Assembly (NCBI RefSeq): GCF_947495285.1
Contig: NZ_CANLXZ010000006.1
Coordinates: forward strand, 62,001-126,000
Direction of reading: 5' to 3'
DNA length: 64,000 nt
From: an uncultured Nonlabens sp.
Lineage (GTDB): Bacteria > Bacteroidota > Bacteroidia > Flavobacteriales > Flavobacteriaceae
The notes below the pieces were generated by a model. It had not been told where the DNA came from. It made no database searches and saw only the letters and a program-made list of their open reading frames with translations. The position numbers and the translations under genes were made by a program. Within the stretch, counting starts at the first letter, position 1. Each line of letters opens with the position of its first letter. Of the stretch, positions 8,954 to 17,175 are shown piece by piece.

Positions 8954-9919
8954 GTGGAGAACTGGAAAGATATACGTGTACCCTATGAAGTTATGGATTT
9001 ACTTCTCAAAATAGATGAGAAGAAAGCCAGACTAGATCTATATAGACCATTTTCAAGCCCTGTTGTACACAGCATTAAAGAGAGCCTATCTCTAGAATGG
9101 ACTTACAATTCTAATAGTATAGAAGGAAACACACTAACACTTCAAGAAACGAGAATGGTTCTTGAAGATGGATTAACGGTAAGCGGTAAATCAATAAATG
9201 AATACTTTGAAGCTGTAAATCATCATGAGGCGATAGATTACGTAGAAAATCTGGTACAACCTGATTATGTTTTTAGAGAACGAGATATTCTTAATGTTCA
9301 TGAGCTAGTCATGGACCGTATAGATAAAGATTTTGCTGGTCGCATACGTAATGCAGGTGTAAGAATAAGCGGCGCCAACTTTGTCCCTCCTAACGCAAGA
9401 AAAGTTTCTGATTTAATAGAAGAACTTATTACTTGGGTAAATGAAGAAGACCTAGATATTCATCCTGTCATAAAAGCGACTATTTTCCATCATCGTTTTG
9501 TGTGGATACATCCATTCTTTGATGGTAATGGCCGTACGGCTAGGTTGGTTTTTAACTTGCTATTTTTAAAAGAAGGTTATCCACCAGCAATTATTTTAAA
9601 GGTAGATCGTAAAAAATATTACACTGCGCTTAATGACGCAAATAATGGAAATTTAGAAAAACTATTCTTCTTAGTAGGAAGAGCGGTAATGCGTTCCTTA
9701 GACATTTACTTAAGTAATCTAGATGACACCGCTGGAGACTATGCACCTATTTCTAAAATTGTTAAAGAACCATCGATCTCCTATGGTCAGGAATATGTGA
9801 GTTTGCTCGCTCGTCAAGGCAAAATAGACGCGTATAAAGAAGGACGCGTATGGTACACTACAGAAAAAGCAGTAACCGACTATATTTCTAATAGGAAGAG
9901 AAAAAGAAAACTTGATTGA
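8954..9919 (+). CDS. Fic family protein (probable AMP-transferase) with C-terminal winged helix
   Basis: Fic enzymes transfer AMP (or another nucleotide monophosphate) from NTP to hydroxyl groups of target proteins. The 321 residues contain the full catalytic motif HPFFDGNGR at 186-194 and, N-terminally, the inhibitory motif S-x-x-x-E-G (SNSIEG, residues 53-58), so this is a class II Fic that would be autoinhibited by Glu57. The last 60 residues (QEYVSLLARQGKIDAYKEG) look like a winged helix, common in this subgroup. No antitoxin gene is adjacent, as expected for self-inhibited Fic proteins. The start is GTG at 8954, placed directly after a promoter. Target unknown. Confidence 0.88.
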   Translation: MENWKDIRVPYEVMDLLLKIDEKKARLDLYRPFSSPVVHSIKESLSLEWTYNSNSIEGNTLTLQETRMVLEDGLTVSGKSINEYFEAVNHHEAIDYVENLVQPDYVFRERDILNVHELVMDRIDKDFAGRIRNAGVRISGANFVPPNARKVSDLIEELITWVNEEDLDIHPVIKATIFHHRFVWIHPFFDGNGRTARLVFNLLFLKEGYPPAIILKVDRKKYYTALNDANNGNLEKLFFLVGRAVMRSLDIYLSNLDDTAGDYAPISKIVKEPSISYGQEYVSLLARQGKIDAYKEGRVWYTTEKAVTDYISNRKRKRKLD

Positions 9920-9954
9920 GTTTTTTTTGGACCTTAGGGGTTTTGAGTGAATCT

Positions 9955-9997
9955 AAAAAAGGCTCTAAAAATCAAATTGATATTTAGAGCCTTTTTT
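9955..9997. terminator. Bidirectional rho-independent terminator
   Basis: GGCTCTAAA at 9961-9969 pairs with TTTAGAGCC at 9983-9991, with an A-run before and a T-run after. It serves the Fic gene on the plus strand and the 94-residue gene on the minus strand. Confidence 0.85.
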
Positions 9998-10025
9998 TAC
10001 TATAAAATTCTAGTTAGAATTTACT

Positions 10026-10310
10026 CTATTTATTTTTCCATTGAATATCTATTCCAGCAAAATCTTGAGCTGTTTGTTCTTTAGCTTGTTTAGGAATTAC
10101 ACATTCAAATTCTAATGCAACTTCTAGACCATCATCTAGATAGAATAACATAGTCTCTTCTCCTTCATAATCACAAATTACTACGGCATGAATTTCATGC
10201 ACAGCAAAGTATTCGTCTTTAACTTCTTGAGGTTCTACAAATTCAAAATAATGTAAAACTTGCGCTCCTTTAAAATAATCTATTTGTTGTAAGTAAAGAT
10301 CTTTTTCCAT
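10026..10310 (-). CDS. Conserved small hypothetical protein
   Basis: A 94-residue acidic protein starting at ATG 10310, without signal peptide or membrane segment. It is rich in Glu, Asp, Phe and Tyr (YFAVHEIHAVVICDYEGE, FYLDDGLEVALEFE), suggesting a small soluble beta-rich fold. I do not recognise the family. It lies alone between two terminators, so it has its own transcript on the minus strand, with a T-rich 80-bp gap from the E2 gene terminator. Confidence 0.6.
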   Translation of the reverse strand: MEKDLYLQQIDYFKGAQVLHYFEFVEPQEVKDEYFAVHEIHAVVICDYEGEETMLFYLDDGLEVALEFECVIPKQAKEQTAQDFAGIDIQWKNK

Positions 10311-10337
10311 GCAGCAAAGGTAAGATTAAAGGAATTA

Positions 10338-10366
10338 AAAAAGCCAGTTCATAAAAACTGGCTTTA
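10338..10366 (-). terminator. Terminator of the E2 gene
   Basis: On the minus strand AAAGCCAGTT and AACTGGCTTT form a 10-bp stem (10340-10349 with 10356-10365) followed by a T-run, 26 nt after the E2 stop. Confidence 0.82.
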
Positions 10367-10391
10367 AAATTATAATCGATCTAAAAGTTAA

Positions 10392-11711
10392 TTACACCGT
10401 ACGATTTACATCAAACGCTTCTAGCAATTGTGCCACACGTTGAACAAACTGTCCACCTAACGCACCGTTTACCACTCTATGGTCGTAACTATGAGATAAA
10501 AACATCTTCATTCTTATACCGATAAAGTCACCTTCTGGTGTTTCTACAACAGCAGGTACTTTTCTTATCGCACCTAGAGCAAGAATACCCACTTGTGGCT
10601 GATTGATAATAGGTGTTCCTAACACAGAACCAAAAGTACCTACGTTAGTTACCGTATACGTACCGCCTTGAGTATCGTCTGGTTTTAATTTTGCATTTCT
10701 AGCCCTGTTAGCCAGGTCATTTACTGACTTTGCCATACCTACTAGATTTAATTGGTCTGCATTTTTAATAACAGGCACAATTAAATTACCATCTGGTAAA
10801 GCAGCAGCCATACCTAGGTTTATATTTTTACGTTTAATGATTTTATCACCATCTAGAGCGATATTCATCATCGGGAATTCTTTTAAAGCTTGTGCTACTG
10901 CTTCCATAAAAATAGGTGTAAAGGTCAGGTTCTCACCTTCTCTTTGTTTAAAACCATCTTTATGTTTCTTTCTCCAGTTCCAGATATTAGTCACATCACA
11001 CTCAATAAAACTTTGAACGTGTGCACTAGTCTGTACTGATGCCACCATGTGGTGAGCAATCAGTTTACCCATACGTGACATTTCAATAATTTCATCTTCT
11101 CCATTTACAGACACTGGAGCAGCCTTTGCAGCTGGTTTAGAAACCGCAGCAGCTTCAGGAGCGGCTGTCTTTGCAGGTGCAGCAGTTTTACCTGCTTTCT
11201 TATCTGCAACATATTGTAATATGTCGTTTTTAGTAACACGACCATCTTTACCTGTGCCAGAAATTGATTCTAGCTCTGTAAGAGATATACTTTCTTCTTT
11301 TGCTATATTCTTTACTAGTGGAGAGTAAAAAGAATCGCTATCTGTATAATCTACATTTTCTGTAACCTGAGAGATTTGCTTTTCTACTTCGGTAGCAGCA
11401 GCTTCTACCTCTTTAGTTGCAGTAACAGTAGTTTCTTCTGGAGCAGCAGTAGTCGCTCCGGTATCATTACCATCAGTTTCTATAATTGCAATAGTCTGGC
11501 CTACTTGCACCACATCATCTACTTGAAATAAAATCTCAACAAGAGTTCCATCTACCTCACTAGGCACTTCACTATCCACCTTATCTGTCGCTATTTCTAA
11601 AACAGGCTCGTCCATTTCTATGGTGTCGCCTACATTTTTAAGCCAAGAAGTTATTGTAGCCTCTGCTACAGATTCTCCCATTTTAGGTAATTTCAGTTCA
11701 AATTTTGCCAT
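10392..11711 (-). CDS. 2-oxoacid dehydrogenase E2 (dihydrolipoyl acyltransferase)
   Basis: E2 forms the core of a 2-oxoacid dehydrogenase complex and moves an acyl group from lipoate to CoA. The 439 residues show an N-terminal lipoyl domain with the lipoylated lysine in EIATDKVDSEVP (about residue 43), an Ala/Thr/Glu-rich linker (80-125), the E1/E3-binding domain (SPLVKNIAKEE, about 131-165), a second Ala/Pro linker and the catalytic domain from about 205. The active-site motif is HRVVNG at 411-416, where the usual Asp of HxxxDG is Asn415. Substrate (branched-chain acids, pyruvate or 2-oxoglutarate) is uncertain; no E1 or E3 gene is nearby. A promoter precedes it and a terminator follows, so it is monocistronic. 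Confidence 0.88.
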   Translation of the reverse strand: MAKFELKLPKMGESVAEATITSWLKNVGDTIEMDEPVLEIATDKVDSEVPSEVDGTLVEILFQVDDVVQVGQTIAIIETDGNDTGATTAAPEETTVTATKEVEAAATEVEKQISQVTENVDYTDSDSFYSPLVKNIAKEESISLTELESISGTGKDGRVTKNDILQYVADKKAGKTAAPAKTAAPEAAAVSKPAAKAAPVSVNGEDEIIEMSRMGKLIAHHMVASVQTSAHVQSFIECDVTNIWNWRKKHKDGFKQREGENLTFTPIFMEAVAQALKEFPMMNIALDGDKIIKRKNINLGMAAALPDGNLIVPVIKNADQLNLVGMAKSVNDLANRARNAKLKPDDTQGGTYTVTNVGTFGSVLGTPIINQPQVGILALGAIRKVPAVVETPEGDFIGIRMKMFLSHSYDHRVVNGALGGQFVQRVAQLLEAFDVNRTV

Positions 11712-11746
11712 AACTAATAAGGTACTATAACGTTTTAATTATTTTG

Positions 11747-11773
11747 CAAAAGTACTAATTAAACAGTTTACAA
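11747..11773 (-). promoter_or_regulatory. Promoter of the E2 gene
   Basis: On the minus strand TTG (11773-11771), 16 nt, then TACTTTTG (11754-11747) fit the Bacteroidota promoter pattern with a spacer one short of the usual range. The leader to the ATG is about 30 nt. Confidence 0.5.
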
Positions 11774-11845
11774 TTGCGGATTACTCATCGATATAGCAAT
11801 GTTTTAAGAATCATTTATCGATTTTGCAGTGTTTACAAAGATCTA

Positions 11846-12937
11846 TTAGACAATTTTCATTATCCCACGCGATTTACTACTATCACTACCTATATAGAAG
11901 GTTTTATTCTGATTCAGAAATCTATAAGTCCTTTCTGTATTATTAGACATGTAATAAATTATTTTTTCAAATTTTAAAGAACCCACATCCCAAAGCACAC
12001 TCTCGTTCAGCCTATTACAGGATTCTAGCATTTCTATAAAAACTGTAGATTTTACATTTTTTATTTGAAGCGCAGGATCTTTGGTAACGATTATAAATTC
12101 TTTTTCTTCTTGGACAGTTTCGGTCGTTTTTGTGCCTTTCATGGCTATCATACTGTGTATTAAAAGATCAATTGCCTTTTTTTCTAAGGTAGATTGTTTA
12201 AAATACTTATCGTAAAATAACCCCATGGCTCCATAAAACCTTTTTAAATAGATTTTATCTTTTACGGTACTTTCTCCTTTAAAATGAATCACTTTTTGAT
12301 CACCTAGGTAATAATTATCATATCCTTTTTGAAGCGCCGTGTAACTTAAATCGATATCTTCTCCATACATAAAGTAACGCTCGTCAAAACCACCGCAATC
12401 TTTAAACACATTTTTATGACAGAACATAAATGCACCTACTAGCACCTCTACTTTGCCTCTTTCGTTTTGACCAACTTCATTAAAGTAATAGTTACTGTCC
12501 TTGCCCAGCATTTTTTGTCTCGCGACTTTAGGTGTAGGAACATGTCTTTTACTTTCTGGCAAATATTTACCTGCTCCATCTATAAGCTGGGTTCCTAAAA
12601 AGCCTGCTTTGGGTTCCGCTTTCGCGAAAGCGAGACACTCTTCAAAAACCTTCTCTCCTACTATCGTATCTGGGTTTAAAATACACAGGTAATCTCCTTG
12701 AGCTCGTTCTACAGCAAGGTTATTCCCTTTAGAAAAACCATGATTTTCTTTATGTGCTATCACTTTTATACGATCACCATAAACAGAGGCTAACATCTCT
12801 AGGCTGTGATCTGTAGAACTATTATCAGCTACGATAATCTCTGCATCTAGATTTTTAACAGCTCGCATCACACTATAAACACACAACTCAAGAAAAGCTG
12901 CTGCGTTATAATTAAGTATGATGATGGATAATTGCAA
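11846..12937 (-). CDS. Family 2 glycosyltransferase (rhamnosyltransferase-like)
   Basis: A 363-residue GT-A glycosyltransferase. LSIIILNYNAAAFLELC, VADNSSTDHSLEML, HGFSKGNNLAV and ILNPDTIV (DXD-type, near residue 93) are the hallmark of the GT2 group that includes rhamnosyl- and galactofuranosyl-transferases; FDERYFMYGEDIDLSYTALQKGY is also typical, with the catalytic-base region ED. The C-terminal 100 residues are variable. The gene begins 3 nt after the recR stop and is the last gene of a DUF1599-recR-glycosyltransferase operon, an arrangement frequent in flavobacteria. A palindrome copy lies near residue 103 and reads AFAKAE. Confidence 0.85.
   Translation of the reverse strand: MQLSIIILNYNAAAFLELCVYSVMRAVKNLDAEIIVADNSSTDHSLEMLASVYGDRIKVIAHKENHGFSKGNNLAVERAQGDYLCILNPDTIVGEKVFEECLAFAKAEPKAGFLGTQLIDGAGKYLPESKRHVPTPKVARQKMLGKDSNYYFNEVGQNERGKVEVLVGAFMFCHKNVFKDCGGFDERYFMYGEDIDLSYTALQKGYDNYYLGDQKVIHFKGESTVKDKIYLKRFYGAMGLFYDKYFKQSTLEKKAIDLLIHSMIAMKGTKTTETVQEEKEFIIVTKDPALQIKNVKSTVFIEMLESCNRLNESVLWDVGSLKFEKIIYYMSNNTERTYRFLNQNKTFYIGSDSSKSRGIMKIV
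12617..12632. repeat. Dispersed palindrome, copy 3 (in CDS)
   Basis: Exact CGCTTTCGCGAAAGCG, preceded by TTC, inside the glycosyltransferase gene; the minus strand reads Ala-Phe-Ala-Lys-Ala-Glu. Confidence 0.95.
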
Positions 12938-12940
12938 GAA

Positions 12941-13558
12941 TTAGTTTTTTAATGAGTTCTCATAAGGAACGCGATGTAAGATACTTCTTCCTAGCGTTAC
13001 CTCATCGGCAAATTCTAACTCGTCTCCTACGGCTATTCCTCTCGCGATGGTAGAAGTGTTGACTTCTAGTCCATCGAGTTGTTTGAAGATATAAAAGTTA
13101 GTAGTATCACCTTCTATGGTAGGACTTAGCGCAAAAATAATTTCTGTAACGCCATCATTTTTCACACGATCTACGAGTGATCTTACTTTAAGATCTTGTG
13201 GCCCTATTCCATCCATAGGGCTTATTTTACCGCCTAAAACATGGTACAAACCACGATACTGACTCGTGTTTTCTATAGCCATGACGTCGCGTATATCTTC
13301 TACCACACAAACGATGGACTGATCGCGGTTGTGACTGGCACAAATCTCACAAATCTCTACGTCACTTACATTATGGCATTTTTTACAAAAATTAAGATCG
13401 TGTCGCATTTTTAATAACGCGTCAGATAATGCATCTGTATTATGCTCTGGCTGGCGCATTAAATGCAATACCAGTCGCAATGCGGTGCGTTTACCTATAC
13501 CTGGTAATTGCGATACTTGATCTACCGCTTCTTCTAATATTTTTGAGGAAAAATTCAT
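12941..13558 (-). CDS. recR: Recombination mediator RecR
   Basis: RecR works with RecO (and RecF) to load RecA on single-stranded DNA at gaps. The 205 residues match the family in length: N-terminal helix-hairpin-helix ([21 protein letters not shown]), a four-cysteine zinc finger CKKC...CEIC at about 57-72, and a C-terminal Toprim domain with [12 protein letters not shown] and [10 protein letters not shown]. The gene overlaps the DUF1599 gene by 4 bp (ATGA) and is followed after 3 nt by a glycosyltransferase gene. Confidence 0.95.
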   Translation of the reverse strand: MNFSSKILEEAVDQVSQLPGIGKRTALRLVLHLMRQPEHNTDALSDALLKMRHDLNFCKKCHNVSDVEICEICASHNRDQSIVCVVEDIRDVMAIENTSQYRGLYHVLGGKISPMDGIGPQDLKVRSLVDRVKNDGVTEIIFALSPTIEGDTTNFYIFKQLDGLEVNTSTIARGIAVGDELEFADEVTLGRSILHRVPYENSLKN

Positions 13559-14088
13559 GATAAATGAATCAAAGCAAAAACAGCATAATTGATCATGTCT
13601 TGATAATTTGCATCGATACCTTCTGATACTAATGTTGCTCCCTTATTATCTTCAATTTGTTTAACTCTCAATAATTTTTGCAGAATCAAATCAGTTAAAG
13701 AGCTTACTCGCATATCTCTCCATGCCTCACCATAATCATGGTTTTTATCCATCATTAACTGTTTAGTAATAGCAACATGATGATCGTATAAAGCAACGGC
13801 CTCTTCTAGCTCTAGATCTGGTTGCTCTACCACACCTTTTTCTAGTTGTATAAGCGCCATTATGGAATAATTAATAATGCCTATAAATTCGCTTTCTTGG
13901 CCTTCGTCCACCTTTGTTTCTACAAGAGTTTGAAGACCTCTTATGCGCTGTGCTTTTATAAAAATCTGATCTGTAAGTGATGGCAAGCGTAAAATGCGCC
14001 ATGCACTACCATAATCCTTCATTTTATTAGAAAACAAATCACGACATCGTGTGATAACTGCATCATATTGCTGGCTGGTTTGCGACAT
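13555..14088 (-). CDS. DUF1599 protein with internal duplication
   Basis: A roughly 177-residue soluble protein made of two copies of the same helical domain: [18 protein letters not shown] in the first half and [18 protein letters not shown] in the second. This is the DUF1599 family, of unknown function, nearly always found next to folP in Bacteroidota. I start it at ATG 14088; an upstream in-frame TTG at 14130 would add 14 residues without conserved character and reach almost to folP. It is divergent from folP with a 55-bp gap and overlaps recR by ATGA. The repeated D-Y-G-x-A-W motif may be a ligand- or metal-binding signature, but this is inference. Confidence 0.82.
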   Translation of the reverse strand: MSQTSQQYDAVITRCRDLFSNKMKDYGSAWRILRLPSLTDQIFIKAQRIRGLQTLVETKVDEGQESEFIGIINYSIMALIQLEKGVVEQPDLELEEAVALYDHHVAITKQLMMDKNHDYGEAWRDMRVSSLTDLILQKLLRVKQIEDNKGATLVSEGIDANYQDMINYAVFALIHLS

Positions 14089-14143
14089 AAGGGCTATAAA
14101 TTTTGCGTAAATTTCGCATTTAAAACTCAATTAACCATATTTC

Positions 14144-14974
14144 ATGGCGACTATAAATTGCGCGGGCACACTTATCGACCTTTCTACACCTCATACCATG
14201 GGTATTGTAAACTGCACACCAGACTCTTTTTATGATGGTGGAAAACTTAAAAATGACGCTGCTATCTTAAATCAGGTAGAAACCATGCTAGATGCTGGCG
14301 CTACATTTATAGATGTAGGTGGCTACAGCTCTAGACCAGATGGTACGGACATTTGTGTAGAAGAAGAGTTATCTAGAGTTCTCCCAGTTCTTGATTTGAT
14401 AACAGCTCGATTTTCTATTAGAGGTTTAAGTTGTGACAGCTTTCGCGAAAGCGTAATAGAAAAGGCTATTAATCACGGAGCGACTATCGTGAACGATATA
14501 AGCGCCGGTCTTTTATCTGAAAACACGTTACAAACTGTGGGAAAAGCAAGAATCCCCTACATCATGATGCACATGCGTGGTACTCCACAAACCATGAAAA
14601 CCATGACCAGTTATGATAATATGGTGATAGAAATAAATCGTTATTTTTCTGAACGTGTTGCTGCTGCAAGAGCTTGCGGAATTAATGACATCATTATAGA
14701 TCCTGGTTTTGGTTTTGCAAAAACTACCCAACAAAATTTTGAATTACTCTCTGATCTAGATCTTTTAAAAGCTCATGGACTACCTATTCTAGCTGGAATA
14801 TCTCGTAAATCAATGATTTACAAAACCCTAGAATGTACCGCACAAGAATCTCTAAATGGGACAACAGCTTTAAATATGGTGTGTTTAATGAAAGGCGCAA
14901 AAATTTTACGTGTGCACGATGTTAAAGAAGCGATGGAAACTATAGCGCTTTATAACCGGTTAACTGTAAAATAA
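14144..14974 (+). CDS. folP: Dihydropteroate synthase
   Basis: FolP condenses 4-aminobenzoate with 6-hydroxymethyl-dihydropterin diphosphate in folate synthesis and is the sulfonamide target. The 276 residues contain the TIM-barrel motifs in order: MGIVNCTPDSFYDGG near 19-33, DVGGYSSRPDG, IVNDISAG, MHMRGTP, DPGFGFAKT and GISRKSMI. All catalytic positions look intact. The first GTP-derived pterin step, folE, is also in this window at 45.4 kb. It is followed after 15 nt by cdaA and is likely co-transcribed. A palindrome core lies at about residues 99-103 (SFRESV) where homologues have the strand-following helix, without changing protein length noticeably. Confidence 0.95.
   Translation: MATINCAGTLIDLSTPHTMGIVNCTPDSFYDGGKLKNDAAILNQVETMLDAGATFIDVGGYSSRPDGTDICVEEELSRVLPVLDLITARFSIRGLSCDSFRESVIEKAINHGATIVNDISAGLLSENTLQTVGKARIPYIMMHMRGTPQTMKTMTSYDNMVIEINRYFSERVAAARACGINDIIIDPGFGFAKTTQQNFELLSDLDLLKAHGLPILAGISRKSMIYKTLECTAQESLNGTTALNMVCLMKGAKILRVHDVKEAMETIALYNRLTVK
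14439..14452. repeat. Dispersed palindrome, copy 4 (in folP)
   Basis: Core GCTTTCGCGAAAGC inside folP, read as Ser-Phe-Arg-Glu-Ser. The base before the core is A, so the outer pair is lost on one side. Confidence 0.9.
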
Positions 14975-14989
14975 TTATATTTTAGCTAC

Positions 14990-15766
14990 ATGGAACTTCC
15001 TGGATTTAGAATAATAGATTTAATAGACATACTGCTAGTCGCAGCTGTGGTCTTTTACTTATACCGTCTGGTTAAAGGTACTGCGGCACTCAATATTTTT
15101 ATAGGTATTTTTATTATCTACTTGATTTATCAATTAACGGTTTTCATGAAAATGGAAATGTTAAGCCAGGCTCTAGGCGCTGTTACTGGCGCTGGTGTGG
15201 TTGCTCTTATAGTGGTATTTCAACAAGAAATAAGACGTTTTTTATTAATGCTAGGTTCTACAAAATTTACTTCTCGCAAGCGCTTCTTTAAACAACTACG
15301 CATTTTTCAAGAAGAACAGGACAACAATGAGATGGTTGTAGATGAAATCGTTAAAGCCTGTAAAAAGATGAGCTCTACTAAAACTGGCGCATTGATAGGT
15401 ATTAAAAGAGATGGCTCTCTAGAGTTTGTTAAAAATACTGGAGATGATCAAGACATTTTAGTAAACTCTTCTATCATACAAAGTATTTTCTATAAAAACA
15501 GCACGCTACACGATGGTGCGATGATAGTAGAAGGTAATAAGATTACAGCTACACGAGTGATTTTACCAGTATCTGAAAACAGAAAGATACCTCAACGTTT
15601 TGGGTTGCGACACAGAGCGGCTTTAGGTTTAACAGAAAGAAGCAGCGCTATCGCATTAATAGTGAGTGAAGAAACAGGTCAAATATCTCTAGTTCATGAA
15701 GGCGAGTTTGAATCTTATACGGACACAGATGAACTAGCTGCCAAAATCAAATCACACCTCGCTTAA
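14990..15766 (+). CDS. cdaA: Diadenylate cyclase CdaA (c-di-AMP synthase)
   Basis: CdaA makes cyclic di-AMP from two ATP, a second messenger for osmotic and cell-wall control. The 258 residues have three N-terminal membrane segments (about 10-27, 31-48 and 58-78), a basic linker, and the DAC domain with its two signature motifs, DGA at 175-177 (STLHDGAMIV) and RHR at 207-209 (GLRHRAALG). Length and membrane arrangement are those of CdaA, not DisA or CdaS. It sits between folP and a zinc-ribbon membrane protein whose ATG shares one base with its stop (TAATG), so those two are translationally coupled. No CdaR or GlmM is adjacent, unlike in Firmicutes. Confidence 0.92.
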   Translation: MELPGFRIIDLIDILLVAAVVFYLYRLVKGTAALNIFIGIFIIYLIYQLTVFMKMEMLSQALGAVTGAGVVALIVVFQQEIRRFLLMLGSTKFTSRKRFFKQLRIFQEEQDNNEMVVDEIVKACKKMSSTKTGALIGIKRDGSLEFVKNTGDDQDILVNSSIIQSIFYKNSTLHDGAMIVEGNKITATRVILPVSENRKIPQRFGLRHRAALGLTERSSAIALIVSEETGQISLVHEGEFESYTDTDELAAKIKSHLA

Positions 15767-16572
15767 TGGAAAGAAATTGTAAAAACTGTAAAAAATTACT
15801 TTATGCGCAACAAAATTATTGCTCGCATTGCGGTTCTAAATGGGTAGAATATAGATTAACACCTCGTAAAATAACAGCCGAGTTATCTAATCGATATTTA
15901 GGAACTGACAATGTTTTTCTAGTTACCATTTTAGGTTTACTGCGCTATCCTGAAGATGTAATAAATGGCTATATAAGTGGCCAACGCAAGAAATATGTAA
16001 ACCCCATTAACTTTTACTTAATCAGTTTGTCTCTAGTAGGTTTACAAATTTTTTTATTAAGGCATTTCGCACCAGACACTTTAGGGATGAATGTAGCCGA
16101 AATAACAAATGTTCAAAATAATACCGGTCAAAGCTTAGAAAATTTTACAGATTTTTTTTATGACTACATAGGTGCTTTTACTACATTTTTCTTACCGGCC
16201 TATGCTTTATCAGGTTATATAATCTTCTTAGATATTAGAAAATACAATTTTACAGAGCATTTGATTTTATACGTTTATGTATTCGCACTTGTTAACATAG
16301 TTACTTTTGTGGCTACGCCACTTATGATTGGTTTTGACATTCCTTATCAAATGGTATCACTAGCACTGACACCTTTTATTTTTTTACAAGTAGCCTGGTA
16401 CTATAAAAGGTGCTTTAAACTAGATATACAACAAACTGTTTTAAAAGGATTGCTTGCTATTATCGTATTCAACGTTATCTTTGCTATTTTAATGATCATT
16501 GTAATTATTATAGCAATTGCTCTCTTATTCTTCTTCAACTCAGACCTACTCAATACAGCTGCTGCTCATTAA
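15766..16572 (+). CDS. DUF3667-type membrane protein with zinc ribbon
   Basis: A 268-residue protein with an N-terminal CxxC-x10-CxxC zinc ribbon (Cys5, Cys8, Cys19, Cys22), the characteristic stretch GLLRYPEDVINGYISGQRKKY, and then about five hydrophobic membrane segments from residue 80 to the end. This is the DUF3667 family, abundant in Bacteroidota, of unknown function. Its start overlaps the cdaA stop by one base, which makes a role linked to c-di-AMP signalling or membrane physiology worth testing. A decayed paralogue follows 6 nt later. Confidence 0.8.
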   Translation: MERNCKNCKKLLYAQQNYCSHCGSKWVEYRLTPRKITAELSNRYLGTDNVFLVTILGLLRYPEDVINGYISGQRKKYVNPINFYLISLSLVGLQIFLLRHFAPDTLGMNVAEITNVQNNTGQSLENFTDFFYDYIGAFTTFFLPAYALSGYIIFLDIRKYNFTEHLILYVYVFALVNIVTFVATPLMIGFDIPYQMVSLALTPFIFLQVAWYYKRCFKLDIQQTVLKGLLAIIVFNVIFAILMIIVIIIAIALLFFFNSDLLNTAAAH

Positions 16573-16578
16573 AAATCT

Positions 16579-17144
16579 ATGGAAAGAAATTGTAAAAACA
16601 GTACCGACCTTATTTATGCAGAAAAATCTTATTGCTCTGGTTGTGGTGCAAAATGGATAGAAAATCGCATTACCATGAAACAAGTAGGTAACGATTTTGT
16701 CGATATGTACATAGGTATAGACACTAAATTTGTACGTACGTTTCTAGATCTTTTTAGAAACCCAGAAACGGTCATACTAGGCTACATAAATGGACGTCGT
16801 GTAAACTACATGGATGCGGTGAGGTATATGTTATTAGTGCTTTTTTTAACTGGTATTTACACTTTTGTGTTGAAAAACATTGGAGCTTTTAATCAAATTC
16901 TAGCATCACAACGAGAGGTTTATTCTCAAATAAATTACAGTGGCGAACAGATGGAAATGGCCGTTAAATTTAATGTAGGATGATTTATTAGGTTTCCTTT
17001 ACTGATTATTTATATTATATTGTTAAAAAAAGGTGTTTTAACCTGAATAATCAATCTTTAATTTTAAAAGCCCTCATCTCTGTTATAGTAAGTATAACAC
17101 TCATGATAGTTATAGGACTATACTTGGAATACTGGGTATACTAA
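16579..17144 (+). pseudogene. Decayed paralogue of the DUF3667 membrane protein
   Basis: The first 134 codons (to TGA at 16981-16983) resemble the preceding gene from MERNCKN onward, including the family stretch DLFRNPETVILGYINGRRVNY, but the second cysteine of the zinc ribbon is Ser8 (CKNS). After the stop the homology resumes: FPLLIIYIILLKK in the same frame, then after a +1 shift FNLNNQSLILKALISVIV, which lines up with FKLDIQQTVLKGLLAIIV of the intact protein, ending at TAA 17142-17144. About 85 middle residues are missing. I conclude an internal deletion, a stop and a frameshift; a 134-residue truncated protein could still be made. Confidence 0.72.
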
Positions 17145-17175
17145 TAGGAATTATCCTTAAATCTACTGGTGTAGT

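Noticed and set aside
8954..9919. Fic/antitoxin module
   Set aside because: No antitoxin gene is adjacent and the inhibitory motif is within the protein, so it is a self-inhibited class II Fic, not a two-gene toxin system.
11774..11977. A 67-codon plus-strand frame
   Set aside because: Two thirds lies over the 3' end of the minus-strand glycosyltransferase gene and the rest over the E2 promoter.
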